A stretch of 64,000 nucleotides of DNA from DASRDU01 sp046331565 (lineage in GTDB: Bacteria > Acidobacteriota > Blastocatellia > RBC074). Positions 42,901 to 62,300 of this stretch are shown piece after piece (positions within the stretch are counted from its first letter, which is position 1; each line of letters opens with the position of its first letter). The translations under genes and the position numbers were made by a program. The notes under the pieces were generated by a model. It worked only from the letters and a program-made list of their open reading frames with translations. It was not told where the DNA came from and ran no database searches. The stretch spans positions 2,790,001-2,854,000 of the forward strand of contig JAXLQP010000001.1 in the NCBI GenBank assembly GCA_046331565.1, written 5' to 3'.

Positions 42901-44586
42901 CAGGCGCGCATTCTGCTCACGCAGCAGCAGCTCAAGCCGCTCATCGCAAATCTGCAATCAAACATCTCAAATCTCAAATCTGACATTCACCTGCTCAGCC
43001 TCGATGCCGACTGGGCAGAGATCAGTCAGCAAAGCACAGCAAATGTCAGCAGCGCGGCGACGGCGCGGAATCTGGCTTATGTAATTTACACGTCAGGTTC
43101 GACCGGGCAGCCGAAAGGGACGCTGCTTGAGCATCGCGGGTTGTGCAATCTGGCGATGGCGCAGCAGCAGGCATTTGGCGTCAGTGAAGGCAAACGGGTG
43201 TTGCAGTTTTCGCCGTTCAGTTTTGACGCTTCGGTGTGGGAACTGGCGATGGCCCTGGGCAGCGGCGCGACGCTCGTGCTGGCGCGGCAGGAAAGCATCG
43301 CGCTGATGGATGATCTGCATCGCCTGTTGCAGCAGCAGCGCATCACGCACGTCACGCTGCCGCCGTCGGTGCTGAATGTGCTGAGTTCAGATGATCTGCC
43401 TGATTTGCAGATCGTCGTGGCTGCCGGAGAAAGATGCACCACTGACATTGTGGCGCGCTGGAGCCGGGCACGGAAATTCTTCAATGCCTACGGGCCGACT
43501 GAAACGACAGTCTGCGCGGCGATGGCGCAATGCCTTGACGACGGCACACCCAACCCGCCGATTGGCCGCCCGCTGCCCAACTTCAAACTGTTCGTCCTCG
43601 ATGAGCAGCAGCACCCCGTTCCCATCGGCATTCCCGGCGAACTCTGCGTCAGCGGCCCGGCCCTGGCGCGCGGCTATCTTAACAGGCCGGAGTTAACGGC
43701 AGAGAAGTTCATTGCGTGGAAGTCGGAAGTCGGAAGTCGGAAGTCGGAAGCTGAAAGACAGATGACAGATGACAGATGGCAGATGACGGATGGCGCAGAA
43801 ACTGCGGCTTCTCTTCCTTCCGACTACCGACTACCGACTACCGACTACCGCCTTTACCGAACCGGCGACCTCGTCCGCTGGCGCGCTGACGGGCAGCTTG
43901 AATATCTGGGGCGCGTGGATGAACAGGTCAAGGTGCGCGGGTTCAGAATTGAACCCGGCGAAATTGAAAACGTGCTGAGGCAGCATCCGGGCGTGCGCGA
44001 AGCGGTGATCGTGGCTTATGACGATGCGCAGGGCGACAAGCGGCTGGCGGCTTACCTGCTCAAAAGCGGCGGGGCGCTGCCGTCACTGACGGAACTGAAA
44101 AATCACCTGCGGCAGATGCTGCCGGAATACATGGTTCCCGCGACCTTCGTTGAAATCGAAAGCCTGCCGCTGTCGCCGAGCGGCAAGGTTGATCGCAAAC
44201 GACTGCCCGCGCCTGACACGGCGCAGCTTGAATCCGAACGAATTTACATTGCCCCGCGCACTGAACTTGAAAGCAGGCTGGCCGCGCTCTGGAGCGAACT
44301 GCTCAGCGTTGAGCACGTCGGGATTGAAGACAATTTCTTTGAACTCGGCGGCCATTCGCTGCTGGCGACCCGCATGATGGCGCGTGTGCAGGAGACAGAG
44401 CAGGTTGAATTGCCGCTGCGCTCATTCTTTGAAGCGCCGACCGTGACCGCACTGGCCGGACAGATTGAGCAGTTGAAGGAATCGGCTTCCGGCGATCTGG
44501 CGAAGATTGCCGAAACGCTTGAGATGATGGAGCAGCTTTCAGAAGAACAACTCAGAGCGATGCTCGAAGGTGAACCGGTGAGGTAA
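40000..44586 (+). CDS. NRPS gene C, 3' segment: (A4)-PCP-C-A5(Phe)-PCP
   Basis: 1528-aa frame continuing the gene begun at 37978; the GTG start is nominal. A4 C-terminal part with pocket residues I-G-L-V-D (Ser-like together with D-V-W-H from the broken part). PCP Ser ~353. LCL-type C domain ~410-845 (HHIISDG, His545/546). A5 ~850-1400 with TSGSTGQPKG (~1031) and pocket D-A-W-T-V-A-A-V-C, a Phe-type code close to that of gramicidin S synthetase. PCP Ser ~1453. The C-terminus (EQLSEEQLRAML) matches the tail of gene A and should dock on gene D, whose start is 13 bp downstream. Confidence 0.92.
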   Translation: MRARLVLARPTVIVTARTHQVNIQQQQVTTLHFVPPMLSIFLEAPGVSECRSLRRVICGGEALPFELQQRFFSRFATAELHNLYGPTEAAVDVSYHACARDSRSAIVPIGRPVANTQLYILDAQQQPVPVGVAGELHIGGVQLARGYLNRPELTAEKFITSSVVSGQWSVVSDSSGQRTTDNGQRLYRTGDLARWLGNGEVEYLGRLDHQVKIRGFRIELGEIEAVLGEHAGVREAVVVAREEQGGDKRLVAYLIAEEGRQPTVSELREYLGQRLPEYMVPSAFVLLDEFPLSPNGKVDRKALPAPDTAREAEAEFIAPRTPVEEMLADIVAAVLGIQQVGAGDNFFELGGHSLLAMQVISRVRDAFGVELPLRSLFEAATITDFAARIEAQLKQAGQPQIPPVTPVSRDGIAPLSFGQQRLWFIEQFAPGNHLFNIAGGLRIQGRINLAAFEQSLNDIIRRHEILRTTFRLENGEPVQVIAPELTVQIPVTDLRHLPESEREAEFNRLTQLEVRRSFDLTSGPLLRFSLFQLTDDEAAALLVQHHIISDGWSQGILTGELAALYEARVAGTEARLPELPVQYADYAHWQREWLQGAELERQLAFWKARLGDSNDALELPTDHPRPAVQTFRGAVLNFTLSAQLSAQLRSLSRREGATLFMTLLAAYQTLLHRYSGQEAISTGTPISNRQRSEVESLIGFFVNTLVLRSELTGRMTFRELLKQVRETALGAYAHQDLPFEQLVEHLGIERNLSHTPLFQTMFILQNAPTAEIRPAGLTLTPFEIQNGAAQFDLTLMLAERDQAITGQIEYNADLFEPETISRLLTHFETLLEAVVQNPEQPISQLPLLTVTEARQMLVEWNNTDAPYPSESCFHHLFEQHALARPDAIAVQFGAQHLTYAELNARASQLAHHLQRCGVTPDTIVGICTERSLEMIVGILGVLKAGGAYLPLDPHYPAERLAFMFADSQARILLTQQQLKPLIANLQSNISNLKSDIHLLSLDADWAEISQQSTANVSSAATARNLAYVIYTSGSTGQPKGTLLEHRGLCNLAMAQQQAFGVSEGKRVLQFSPFSFDASVWELAMALGSGATLVLARQESIALMDDLHRLLQQQRITHVTLPPSVLNVLSSDDLPDLQIVVAAGERCTTDIVARWSRARKFFNAYGPTETTVCAAMAQCLDDGTPNPPIGRPLPNFKLFVLDEQQHPVPIGIPGELCVSGPALARGYLNRPELTAEKFIAWKSEVGSRKSEAERQMTDDRWQMTDGAETAASLPSDYRLPTTDYRLYRTGDLVRWRADGQLEYLGRVDEQVKVRGFRIEPGEIENVLRQHPGVREAVIVAYDDAQGDKRLAAYLLKSGGALPSLTELKNHLRQMLPEYMVPATFVEIESLPLSPSGKVDRKRLPAPDTAQLESERIYIAPRTELESRLAALWSELLSVEHVGIEDNFFELGGHSLLATRMMARVQETEQVELPLRSFFEAPTVTALAGQIEQLKESASGDLAKIAETLEMMEQLSEEQLRAMLEGEPVR
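40482..40554 (+). repeat. Heptamer cassette type II in A4
   Basis: GTCAGTG x5 and GGACAAC x4, identical in layout to the A2 copy. Confidence 0.9.
42950..42990 (+). repeat. ATCTCAA-family heptamers in A5
   Basis: Units ATCTGCA, ATCAAAC, ATCTCAA, ATCTCAA, ATCTGAC encode NLQSNISNLKSD. Confidence 0.65.
43718..43850 (+). repeat. Heptamer cassette type I in A5
   Basis: GGAAGTC array, an extended middle with repeated AGATGACAGATG, then CCGACTA array. Among the longest cassettes (~133 bp). Confidence 0.9.
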
Positions 44587-44599
44587 TCAGGCACAAATC

Positions 44600-52746
<8,147 letters not shown>

Positions 52747-52750
<4 letters not shown>

Positions 52751-55700
52751 GCAACCGAAACATTGCCGATCTCTATCCGCTTTCACCGATGCAGCAGGGC
52801 ATGCTGTTTCACAGTTTGCAGGCCCCTGAATCGGGCGTCTATTTTGAGCAGACAAGCTGCCTGATTCGCGGCAGCTTTGATCCGGCGGCCTTTCAGCGCG
52901 CGTGGGACAAGGTTGTGGCGCGTCACACAATTCTGCGCACGGGCTTTGTATGGGAAGGCGTGGATGAACCGTTGCAGGTGGTCTATCACGAAGTCACGCT
53001 GCCCTGGCAGCAGCAGGACTGGCGCGGCCTCAGCGAAGCTGAACAGCAGGCGCGGCTCAGTGATTACCTGGCGGCTGAACGACGCGCAGGCTTCGACCTC
53101 GCAGAAGCCCCGCTGATGCGCATGGCGCTGATGCGCGTGGCTGACGAGGCCTGGCGCTTTGTCTGGAATCATCATCACCTGCTGATTGACGGCTGGTCGC
53201 TGCCGCTGCTGATGCAGGAAGTCTTTGCCTGTTACCAGGCGTTCAGTCAGGGAGAGGCTCCGGTGCTGCCGCCCGCTCAGCCCTTTCGCAATTACATTGC
53301 CTGGCTGCAGCAGCAGGATGAGGCGCAGGCTGAAAATTTCTGGCGCGAAACGCTGCGCGGCGTGACCGCGCCAACACCGCTCGTCGTGGATCATCAGCCT
53401 GACCGCAATGCGACGGCCACCTTTCCGACCGAGTGCATTCACGTTTCGGCTGAAGCAACTCAGGCTTTGCAATCGCTCGCCCGGCAGCATCAACTGACGA
53501 TGAATACGATTGTGCAGGGCGCGTGGGCGCTGCTGCTGGCGCGTTACAGCGGCGACGATGACATCGTGTTCGGAGCTACTGTGTCAGGTCGCCCGGCTGA
53601 ACTGCCCGGCGCTGAAACAGCCATCGGCATTTTCATCAACACGCTGCCGGTGCGCGCCCGCGTCAGGGCTGAAGATTCGGCGTTGTCGCTGTTTCGTCAG
53701 ATTCAGCATCAGCAGTCTCAGGCGCGACAGTTTGAATACAGTTCGCTCGTGCAGATTCAGGGCTGGAGCGAAGTGCCGCGCAGCCTGCCGCTGTTTGAAA
53801 GCATCATCGTTTTTGAAAACTACCCGGTGGATGAAGCGATGAAGCAACAGCGCAGCAATCCGTCCATCGAAGAAGTTCATTCGCACGAACAGACCAATTA
53901 CCCGCTCAGTCTGGTCAGCGGGCCGGGCCGCGAACTGGAACTGATTATTTCTTACGACAGTTCCCGCTTTGAGGCCGACACCATCAAACGCATGCTCGGT
54001 CATCTGCAAACCATGCTGACGAGCATGGCCGAAAATCCGCAACAGCCCGTTTCACAAATTCCGCTGCTGACAGCCGCTGAACAGCAGCAGCTTGCGGAGT
54101 GGAATGAAACAACAGTTCCCTTCCCGGCTGATCGCTGCGCGCATCAGTTGTTTGAGGAACAGGCCGCGCGCATCCCTGAAAACATCGCCGTTTCATTCGC
54201 CGGGCAAACGCTCACTTACCGCGAACTCAACGAACGCGCCAACCGGCTGGCGCATCACCTGCAAAAGCGCGGCGTCGGCCCCGAAATGATGATCGGGCTG
54301 TGCGTCGAGCGGTCGTTTGAAATGATCGTCGGCATTCTCGGCATTATGAAAGCCGGAGCCGCATACGTGCCGCTCGATCCGCATTACCCCGCTGATCGCC
54401 TCGCCTTTATGCTCGAAGATTCGCAGGCGCGGCTGGTGCTCACGCAATCACATCTCAAATCTGCAATCGCAAATCTGCAATCTGAAATCGAACTGCTCTG
54501 TCTTGATTCAGACTGGCCGCAAATTGCACCGGAAAGCACAGCCAATCCGATCAGCGAAGTCAGGCCGCATAATCTGGCTTATGCGATTTTCACGTCCGGT
54601 TCGACCGGGCAGCCGAAAGGCACGTTGCTTGAACATCGCGGGTTGTGCAACTTTGCGCTGGCGTTTGGCAGACGTTTTCACCTGTCGGCAGAGAGCCGCC
54701 TGCTGCAATTCGGCTCGCTCAGTTTTGACGGATCTGTGGCCGAAGTTTTTCTGGCGCTGCTGCACGGCGCGGCGCTGCATCTGGCGCACCGCGAAACGCT
54801 GATTTCAATGCCTGAGCTGGCGCAGATGCTGCGTGACGAACAGATCACGACTGCCATTCTGCCGCCGTCGGTGCTGCGCCTGCTGCCCGCCGATAAACTG
54901 CCCGCGCTGCAAACGGTCGTGTCGGTCGGTGAAGCCTGCACGCCTGAAATCATCGAACGCTGGTCAGCGCGACATCGCTTTCTGAACGGCTACGGGCCGA
55001 CCGAAACAACCTGCGGCGCGATCTGTCACGAATTCAGCGGCGCTGAACCGCTCAGCCGCATTCCGATTGGACGCCCGGTGGATAACACTCAGGTCTTCAT
55101 TCTCGATGCCAGTCAGCAGCCCGTTCCCATCGGCGTTCCCGGCGAAATCTGCATCGGCGGCACAGGCGTTGCGCGCGGTTATCTGAATCGGCCTGAACTG
55201 ACGGCGGAAAAGTTCATTGCGTGGTCAGTGGTCAGTGGTCAGTGGTCAGTGGTCAGTGACAAAGACAACGGACAACGGACAACGGACAACGGACAACGCC
55301 TTTATCGCACTGGCGACCTCGCTCGCTACCTGCCCGACGGGAACATTGAATTTCTGGGGCGGCTGGATCATCAGGTGAAGATTCGCGGGCTGCGAATTGA
55401 ACTCGGTGAAATTGAAGCAGCGCTGCTGCGCCATCCCGCAGTGCGCGAAGCGGCGGTCATTGCCAGAGAGGATGCGCCCGGCGACAAACGGCTGGTGGCT
55501 TATGTTGCTGGTGATGCCGAAGCCGGTCAGTTGCGCGAACACCTGCGACAGTCACTGCCTGACTTCCTGATTCCCGCTGCCTTCGTCGCGCTTGATGAAA
55601 TGCCGCTCTCGCCCAACGGCAAGGTTGATCGCAAACGCCTGCCTGCGCCTGACGCAGCGGCATTGCCGACAACCGGACATTACGTTGCGCCGCGCAATCA

Positions 55701-58700
55701 GATTGAAGAACTGCTGTGCGAAATTTATGCCGCTGTGCTGAGCCTTGAACGGGTTGGCATTCACGACAACTTTTTTGATCTGGGCGGACATTCGCTGCTG
55801 GCCACGCAACTGATTTCGCGGGTGCGCGAAGCGTTCGAGATTGAATTGCCATTGCAGGCGCTGTTTGCCGATCCTGACGTGGCTGGCCTCGCCGCGCAGG
55901 TCACTGCGGCATTGCAAGCCGGACAGGGAGTGGCCGCGCCACCGCTGACGGCAACAGCGCGTGACGGCAAACTGCCGCTCTCGTTTGCGCAGCAGCGCTT
56001 GTGGTTTCTCGATCAGCTTGAACCGAACAGCCCGTTTTACAACAACCCGTCAGCCTTCCGTTTGAAAGGCACGCTCGACACAGCGGCGCTGGAACACAGC
56101 CTGAATGAAGTCATTCGCCGTCACGAAGCCCTGCGTACAACCTTCAAACTCGAAGGCAGCGAGCCGGTGCAGGACATTGCCCCTGAACTGACGCTGACGA
56201 TTCCGCATCACGACCTGCGCCACCTGGATGAAACCGAACGCGAAGCCGAAGCGATGAGACTGGCGCAGGAAGAAGCGATGCAGCCATTTGATCTGGCGCA
56301 GGGGCCGCTGTTGCGCGCCGCGCTGATCCGGCTGGCCGAAGATGATTACGTGCTGCTGCTGACGATGCATCACATCATTTCTGACGGCTGGTCAGTCGGC
56401 GTGTTCATTCGTGAAATCGTGACGCTTTACACGGCGGCACTCAGCGGCGCTGAAGCGAAGCTGTCTGCGCTGCCGATTCAGTACGCCGATTATGCAAAGT
56501 GGCAGCGTGAATGGTTGCAGGGCGAAACGCTGCAACGACAGCTTGATTACTGGACTGAAAAACTGCACGGGCGTCCGACCGTGCTGGAACTGCCGACTGA
56601 CCGGCCACGTCCGGCCATTGTCACTTCGCGCGGCGCAACGATTTCATTCAACCTGCCAAAGTCATTGCAGGATGCGCTCATCAGCCTGAGCCGTCAGGAA
56701 GGCGTGACGCTGTTTATGACTTTGCTCGCGGCGTTTCAGACGCTGCTGCATCGGTACAGCAATCAGCGTGAGATCAGCGTCGGCACTCCGATTGCCAGCC
56801 GCACGCGCGCTGAAACTGAGAACCTGATCGGCTTTTTCGTCAACACGCTGGTGATGAATACCGATCTCTCAGGCGACCCTGAATTCACTGAACTGCTGGC
56901 CCGCGTCCGCGAAACGGCGCTTGGCGCTTACGCGCACCAGGATCTGCCGTTCGAGCAACTGGTCGAAGCCCTGCAACCCGAACGCGACCTGAGCCACACG
57001 CCGCTCTTTCAGGTCATGCTGGTGCTCGGCAATATGCCGATGGAGTCGGCTGAACTGCCCGGCGTCACGCTGCTGCCGTTTGCCGCCGACAGCCACACGG
57101 CCCGCTTTGACCTGACGCTGCTGATGAATGAAAGTCAGGACGGTCTGTCAGGCAATATTGAATACAACACCGACCTTTTCGACGCCTCAACCATCGAACG
57201 CCTGATCAGCCATTTCCGAACGCTGCTTGAAGCAGTCGCTGACGATCCGGCGCAGCCGATTTCACAACTGCCGCTGCTGACCGTCACTGAAGCCCGGCAG
57301 ATGCTCACTGACTGGAACCACACTGACGCGCCGTATCCCAGTGAATCCTGCTTCCATCATCTGTTTGAGCAGCACGCGCTCGCGCGCCCTGATGCCGTCG
57401 CCGTGCAGTTCGGCCCGCAGCATCTGACTTACGCCGAACTCAACGCCCGCGCCAGTCAGCTCGCGCAGTACCTGCAAATACTCGGCGTCACGCCTGACAC
57501 CATCGTCGGCATCTGCACCGAACGCTCGCTCGAAATGATCGTCGGCATCCTCGGTGTGCTCAAAGCCGGAGGCGCGTATCTGCCGCTCGATCCGCATTAC
57601 CCGGCTGACCGGCTGGCCTTTATGTTTGCCGATTCGCAGGCCCGCATTCTGCTCACCCAGCAGCAGCTCAAACCGCTCATCGCCAATCTCAAATCTCAAA
57701 TCTCGGATTTGCAATCTGAACTTCACCTGCTCAGCCTCGATGCCGAGTGGGCAGCGATCAGCGAGCAGAGTGCAGCGAACGTGAGCAGCGCGGCGACGGC
57801 GCAGAATCTGGCTTATGTCATTTACACGTCAGGTTCGACCGGGCAGCCGAAGGGAACGCTGCTTGAGCATCGCGGGTTGTGCAATCTGGTGGCGGCGCAG
57901 CAGCAGGCGTTTGGCGTGAGTGAAGGCAAACGGGTATTGCAGTTTTCGCCGTTCAGTTTTGATGCGTCGGTGTGGGAACTGGCGATGGCATTGGGCAGCG
58001 GCGCAACGCTGGTGCTGGCGCGACAGGAAGAACTGATTTCAGTTCCTGATCTGCATCGGTTGTTGCAGCAGCAGCGCATCACGCACGTCACGCTGCCGCC
58101 GTCGGTGCTGGCGCTGCTCGCAGCCGATGACCTGCCCGAACTTGAAGTGGTGAACGCGGCGGGTGAACGCTGCACGGCTGACATCGCGGCCCGCTGGTCA
58201 CGGCAGCGAAAATTCTTCAATGCCTACGGGCCGACTGAAACCACAGTCTGCGCTTCGCTGCATTTGTGCCGCACCGATGAAGCGTCTGACCCGCCGATTG
58301 GCCGCCCGCTGCCCAACTTCAAACTGTTCGTCCTCGATGAGCAGCAGCGCCCCGTTCCCATCGGCATTCCCGGCGAACTGCACATCGCTGGCGCAGGCGT
58401 TGCGCGCGGCTATCTGCATCGGCCTGAGCTGACGGCGGAGAAATTTATTGCGTGGAAGTCGGAAGTCGGAAGTCGGAAGTCGGAAGCTGAAAGACAGATG
58501 GCAGATGGCAGCGAGACTGCGACATCTCTTACTACCGACTACCGACTACCGACTACCGACTACCGCCTTTACCGAACCGGCGATCTCGTCCGCTGGCGCG
58601 CAGACGGGCAGCTTGAATATCTGGGGCGCATTGATGAGCAGGTGAAGATTCGCGGGTTCAGAATTGAACTCGGTGAAATCGAAGCGGTGTTGCGACAGCA

Positions 58701-59328
58701 CGCGGCGGTGCGCGATGCGGTGGTGGCGGTGCGCGAGGATGCGACGGGCGACAAGCGTCTGGTGGCTTATCTGATCACCGAACGCGATGCGGCTTTTAAT
58801 GCGCCCGACATCAAGGAGCACCTGCGGCAGAAACTGCCGGAATACATGGTGCCTTCACACTATCTCACTCTGGATCAGTTTCCGCTGTCACCGAGCGGCA
58901 AGGTTGATCGTAAAAAGCTGCCCGCGCCTGACGGAGCGCAGTCCGGCCACGACCGGCCCTACATTGAGCCGCGCACTGAAACCGAAAAACGCATGGCCGG
59001 AATCTGGTGCGAACTGCTCGGTCTTGAGCGGGTCGGGCTGGAAGACAATTTCTTTGAACTCGGCGGGCATTCGCTGCTCGCCACGCGCCTCGTGGTGCGC
59101 TTGCGCGAAGTGATGCAGCTTGACCTGCCGCTGCGCACACTCTTTGAATTCCCGACGCTCGCGGCCTTTGCCGAAGCGGCAGACCGGGCCGGGCGGGCGG
59201 CTCAGGCTCCGGCGATTGTGCCGCTCTCGCGCCAGGCGCGCCGCACCAGCCGGGCTTCGCTTCAAATTCCACAGCATCCGATCAGCCCTGAAAACACAGG
59301 CGATCAGCAGGCAGGCTTATCGTCATGA
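52747..59328 (+). CDS. NRPS gene E: C(DCL)-A8-PCP-C-A9-PCP
   Basis: 2193 aa; ATG overlaps the gene D stop (ATGA). N-terminus NIADLYPLSPMQQGMLFH, the same post-epimerisation C start as gene C. C1 ~5-440 (HHHLLIDG, His142/143). A8 ~445-960 with TSGSTGQPKG (~616) and pocket D-G-A-I-V-V-G-C-G, which matches no code I know. PCP Ser1016. C2 ~1075-1505 (HHIISDG, His1208/1209). A9 ~1510-2060 with pocket D-A-W-T-N-A-A-V-C, Phe-like with Asn at the fifth position. PCP Ser2109. The tail after the PCP is Ala/Arg rich and unlike the docking tails of genes A and C. Domain order and sequence make it a paralog of gene C. Confidence 0.95.
54450..54490 (+). repeat. ATCTCAA-family heptamers in A8
   Basis: CATCTCAA, ATCTGCA, ATCGCAA, ATCTGCA, ATCTGAA encode HLKSAIANLQSEI. 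Confidence 0.65.
55224..55298 (+). repeat. Heptamer cassette type II in A8
   Basis: GTCAGTG x5 (55224-55258), short spacer, then GACAACG-phase units to 55298. Third type II cassette in the locus. Confidence 0.9.
57683..57722 (+). repeat. ATCTCAA-family heptamers in A9
   Basis: AATCTCAA, ATCTCAA, ATCTCGG, ATTTGCA, ATCTGAA encode NLKSQISDLQSE. Confidence 0.7.
58454..58566 (+). repeat. Heptamer cassette type I in A9
   Basis: GGAAGTC array, AAAGACAGATGGCAGATGG middle, CTACCGA array; virtually identical to the A10 copy. Confidence 0.9.
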
Positions 59329-62300
59329 TTCATTCGCTTCCTCCCACTGACCCGGAACTCAGCAATCTGCCGCCGACTGATGCGGACGATGAAGTGTTTG
59401 TCTTCCCCGCTTCATTCGCGCAGCAGCGGATGTGGTTTTTCGATCAGTTCGAGCCGGGCAGTCCGGGTTACAACATTCCTTCCGCTGTGCGCATGACGGG
59501 TCGGCTGAATGTCGCCGCGCTCGAACAGGCGATCAATGAAGTCGTGCGCCGTCACGAAATATTGCGCACCACCTTTGCCGTGCAGGACGGCCAGCCCGTT
59601 CAGGTCATTTCACCTGCATTGCATCTGACGCTGACCGTCACCGACCTGCAACACCTCGCGGCAACCGAACGCGAAGCCGAAGCGATGAGGCTGGTTGCCG
59701 CCGAAGCGCGAGAGCCATTCAATCTGTCACAGGGGCCGCTGCTGCGCGCCCGCCTGCTGCAATGCGGCGCAGAGGATTTTATTTTCCTCTGCACGATGCA
59801 CCACATCATTTCAGATGGCTGGTCAATGAGCGTGTTCATCGGTGAACTGACGACGCTCTATCACGCCTTCTCAAGCGGTCGCCCGTCGCCGCTCGCTGAA
59901 CTGCCGATTCAGTATGCCGATTACGCGCACTGGCAGCGCGAATGGTTGCAGGGCGAAGTCCTCGAAGCGCAGCTTGCTTACTGGAAGCGACAACTCGGCG
60001 GCGAACTGCCGGTGCTGAATCTGCCGACTGATCGCCCGCGCCCGGCGGTGCAGACTTCAGTCGGCGCAAACCTGCACACCACTTTTTCGCGTGAACTGAC
60101 CGAAGCCATTCAGCGCCTGAGTCGGCACGAAGGCACGACGCTTTTTATGACGCTGATGGCCGCGTTTCAGACGCTGCTTTATCGTTACACCGGGCAGGCC
60201 GACATCACTGCCGGTTCGCCCATCGCCAACCGGCAGCGGCCTGAAATCGAAGGGCTGATCGGATGCTTCATCAACACGCTGGTGCTGCGCAGCGACCTGA
60301 GCGGCAATCCGACCTTTCGTGAACTGCTGCGCCGCGTGCGCGAAACGACGCTGGAAGCATACGCGCATCAGGATCTGCCGTTTGAAACGCTGGTCGAACA
60401 GCTTCAGCCTGAACGCGACATGAGCCATTCGCCGCTCTTTCAGGTGATGTTCATTCTGCAAAATGCCGGACTCAGCACCGGCAGTTCAGCGAATCAGCCG
60501 CAGGCGATTCAGGTCAGGCAGCTTGACGTTGACAGCGGCACGGCCACCTTTGATCTGACGCTGTCAGTTGCAGAATCAGCCGAAGGCTTGTCGGTTTCAG
60601 CCGAATACAACACTGACCTCTTTGATGCCGCGACGATTGAACGCCTGCTCGGTCATTACCGCACATTGCTTGCCGCCGCCGCTGCTGACGCCGATCAGCC
60701 GATTGCCGAACTGCCGTTGCTCTCAGAAGCTGAACGTCATCAGATGCTGGTTGAATGGAACAACACGCGCGCCGATTTTGCGCTCGACAGGTGCGTGCAT
60801 CAGTTGATTGAAGCTCAGGCCGCCGCCTGTCCTGAAGCCATTGCGGTTGTCTGCGGCGAAAATCGCCTGACTTATGGCGAACTCGATGCGCGCGCCGGTC
60901 AGCTTGCTCATTACCTGCAACGCCGGGGCATCGGCCCTGAAAAGTTTGTCGGCATCTGCGCAGAGAAATCAGTTGAAATGATTGTCGCCGTGCTGGGCGT
61001 GCTGAAAGCCGGTGGCGCATACGTGCCGCTCGATCCGAATCATCCGGCAGATCGTCTGGCGTTCATGCTCGAAGATTCGCAGGCGCGGATTGTCATCACT
61101 CAGTCAGATCTGCAATCTGCAATCTCAAATCTGAAATCTGAAATCGAGCTGTTCTGTCTCGACACTGACTGGCCGCTGCTGGCGAATGAAAGCGCGCAGG
61201 CCCTGGTCAGTGAAATCAGGCCTGAAAATGCGGCTTACGTGATTTACACGTCCGGTTCGACCGGCAAACCGAAAGGCGTGGTGGTCGAACATCGCAGCCT
61301 GCTCAATGCGTTTCTGGCGTGGCGCGAGGCTTATGAACTCGACACCGTCAGAGTGCATTTGCAGATGGCGAGCTTTGCCTTCGATGTTTTCTCAGGCGAT
61401 TTCGTGCGCGCCTTGTGTTCGGGCGGGCGGCTGGTGCTGTGCCCGCGTGAATCGCTGCTTGACGCCGCGCAGCTCGAATCGCTGATGCGTCGTGAGGCGG
61501 TCGAATGCGCTGAATTTGTTCCGGCAGTGCTGCGCCATCTGGTCGCGCATCTCGAACGCACCGGCGCAAAGCTTGATTTCATGCGCCTGCTGATCTGCGG
61601 TTCTGATGCGTGGTATGCGGGCGAATACGAACGGTTTCAGAAACTGTGCGGCCCGCAGACGCGCCTGATCAATTCCTTCGGCCTGACCGAAGCAACGATT
61701 GACAGCTCATATTTTGAAAGCCGCGAACTCGCCCTTGCCGCCGATCAGCTTGTCCCGATTGGCCGCCCGTTCGCCAACACTCAGCTTTACATTCTCAATC
61801 AGCAGTTGCAGCCGCAACCCATCGGCGTCACCGGCGAACTCTTTGTCGGCGGCTCAGGCCTCGCGCGCGGCTATCTGAACAGGTCGGAGCTGACGGCAGA
61901 AAAATTCATTACGTGGAAGTCGGAAGTCGGAAGTCGGAAGTCGGAAGCTGAAAGACAGATGGCAGATGGCAGCGAGACTGCGACATCTCTTACTACCGAC
62001 TACCGACTACCGACTACCGACTACCGCCTTTACCGCACCGGCGACCTCGCCCGCTTTCTGCCTGACGGCAACATTCAGTTTCTGGGGCGGGCCGATTATC
62101 AGGTCAAGATTCGCGGCTTCAGAATTGAGCCGGGCGAGATTGAAGCGGTGCTGACTTCACACCCCTCGGTGCGACAGGCTGTGATTGCGGTCTGTCAGGA
62201 TGCGCGCGGAGCTGATTGCCTGGTGGCTTATGTGACGGTGAAAGAGGACACGGCGACGGGCGAACTGCGACGCTTTGCGACGGACAAGCTGCCCGGTTAT

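Larger units (their letters stand above)
42534..43985. repeat. Adenylation-domain repeat R3, copy 1 (A5)
   Basis: Long stretch with strong DNA similarity to 57270-58687 (A9), beginning at CCGCTGCTGACCGTCACTG in the C-A linker. More diverged than R1 or R2. Confidence 0.7.
57270..58687. repeat. Adenylation-domain repeat R3, copy 2 (A9)
   Basis: Partner of 42534-43985 (A5). Confidence 0.7.

Noticed and set aside
58454..62026. Heptamer cassettes considered as insertion-sequence remnants
   Set aside because: No transposase, no target-site duplication seen, and internal structure is purely tandem repeats; a repeat-expansion or conversion origin fits better.
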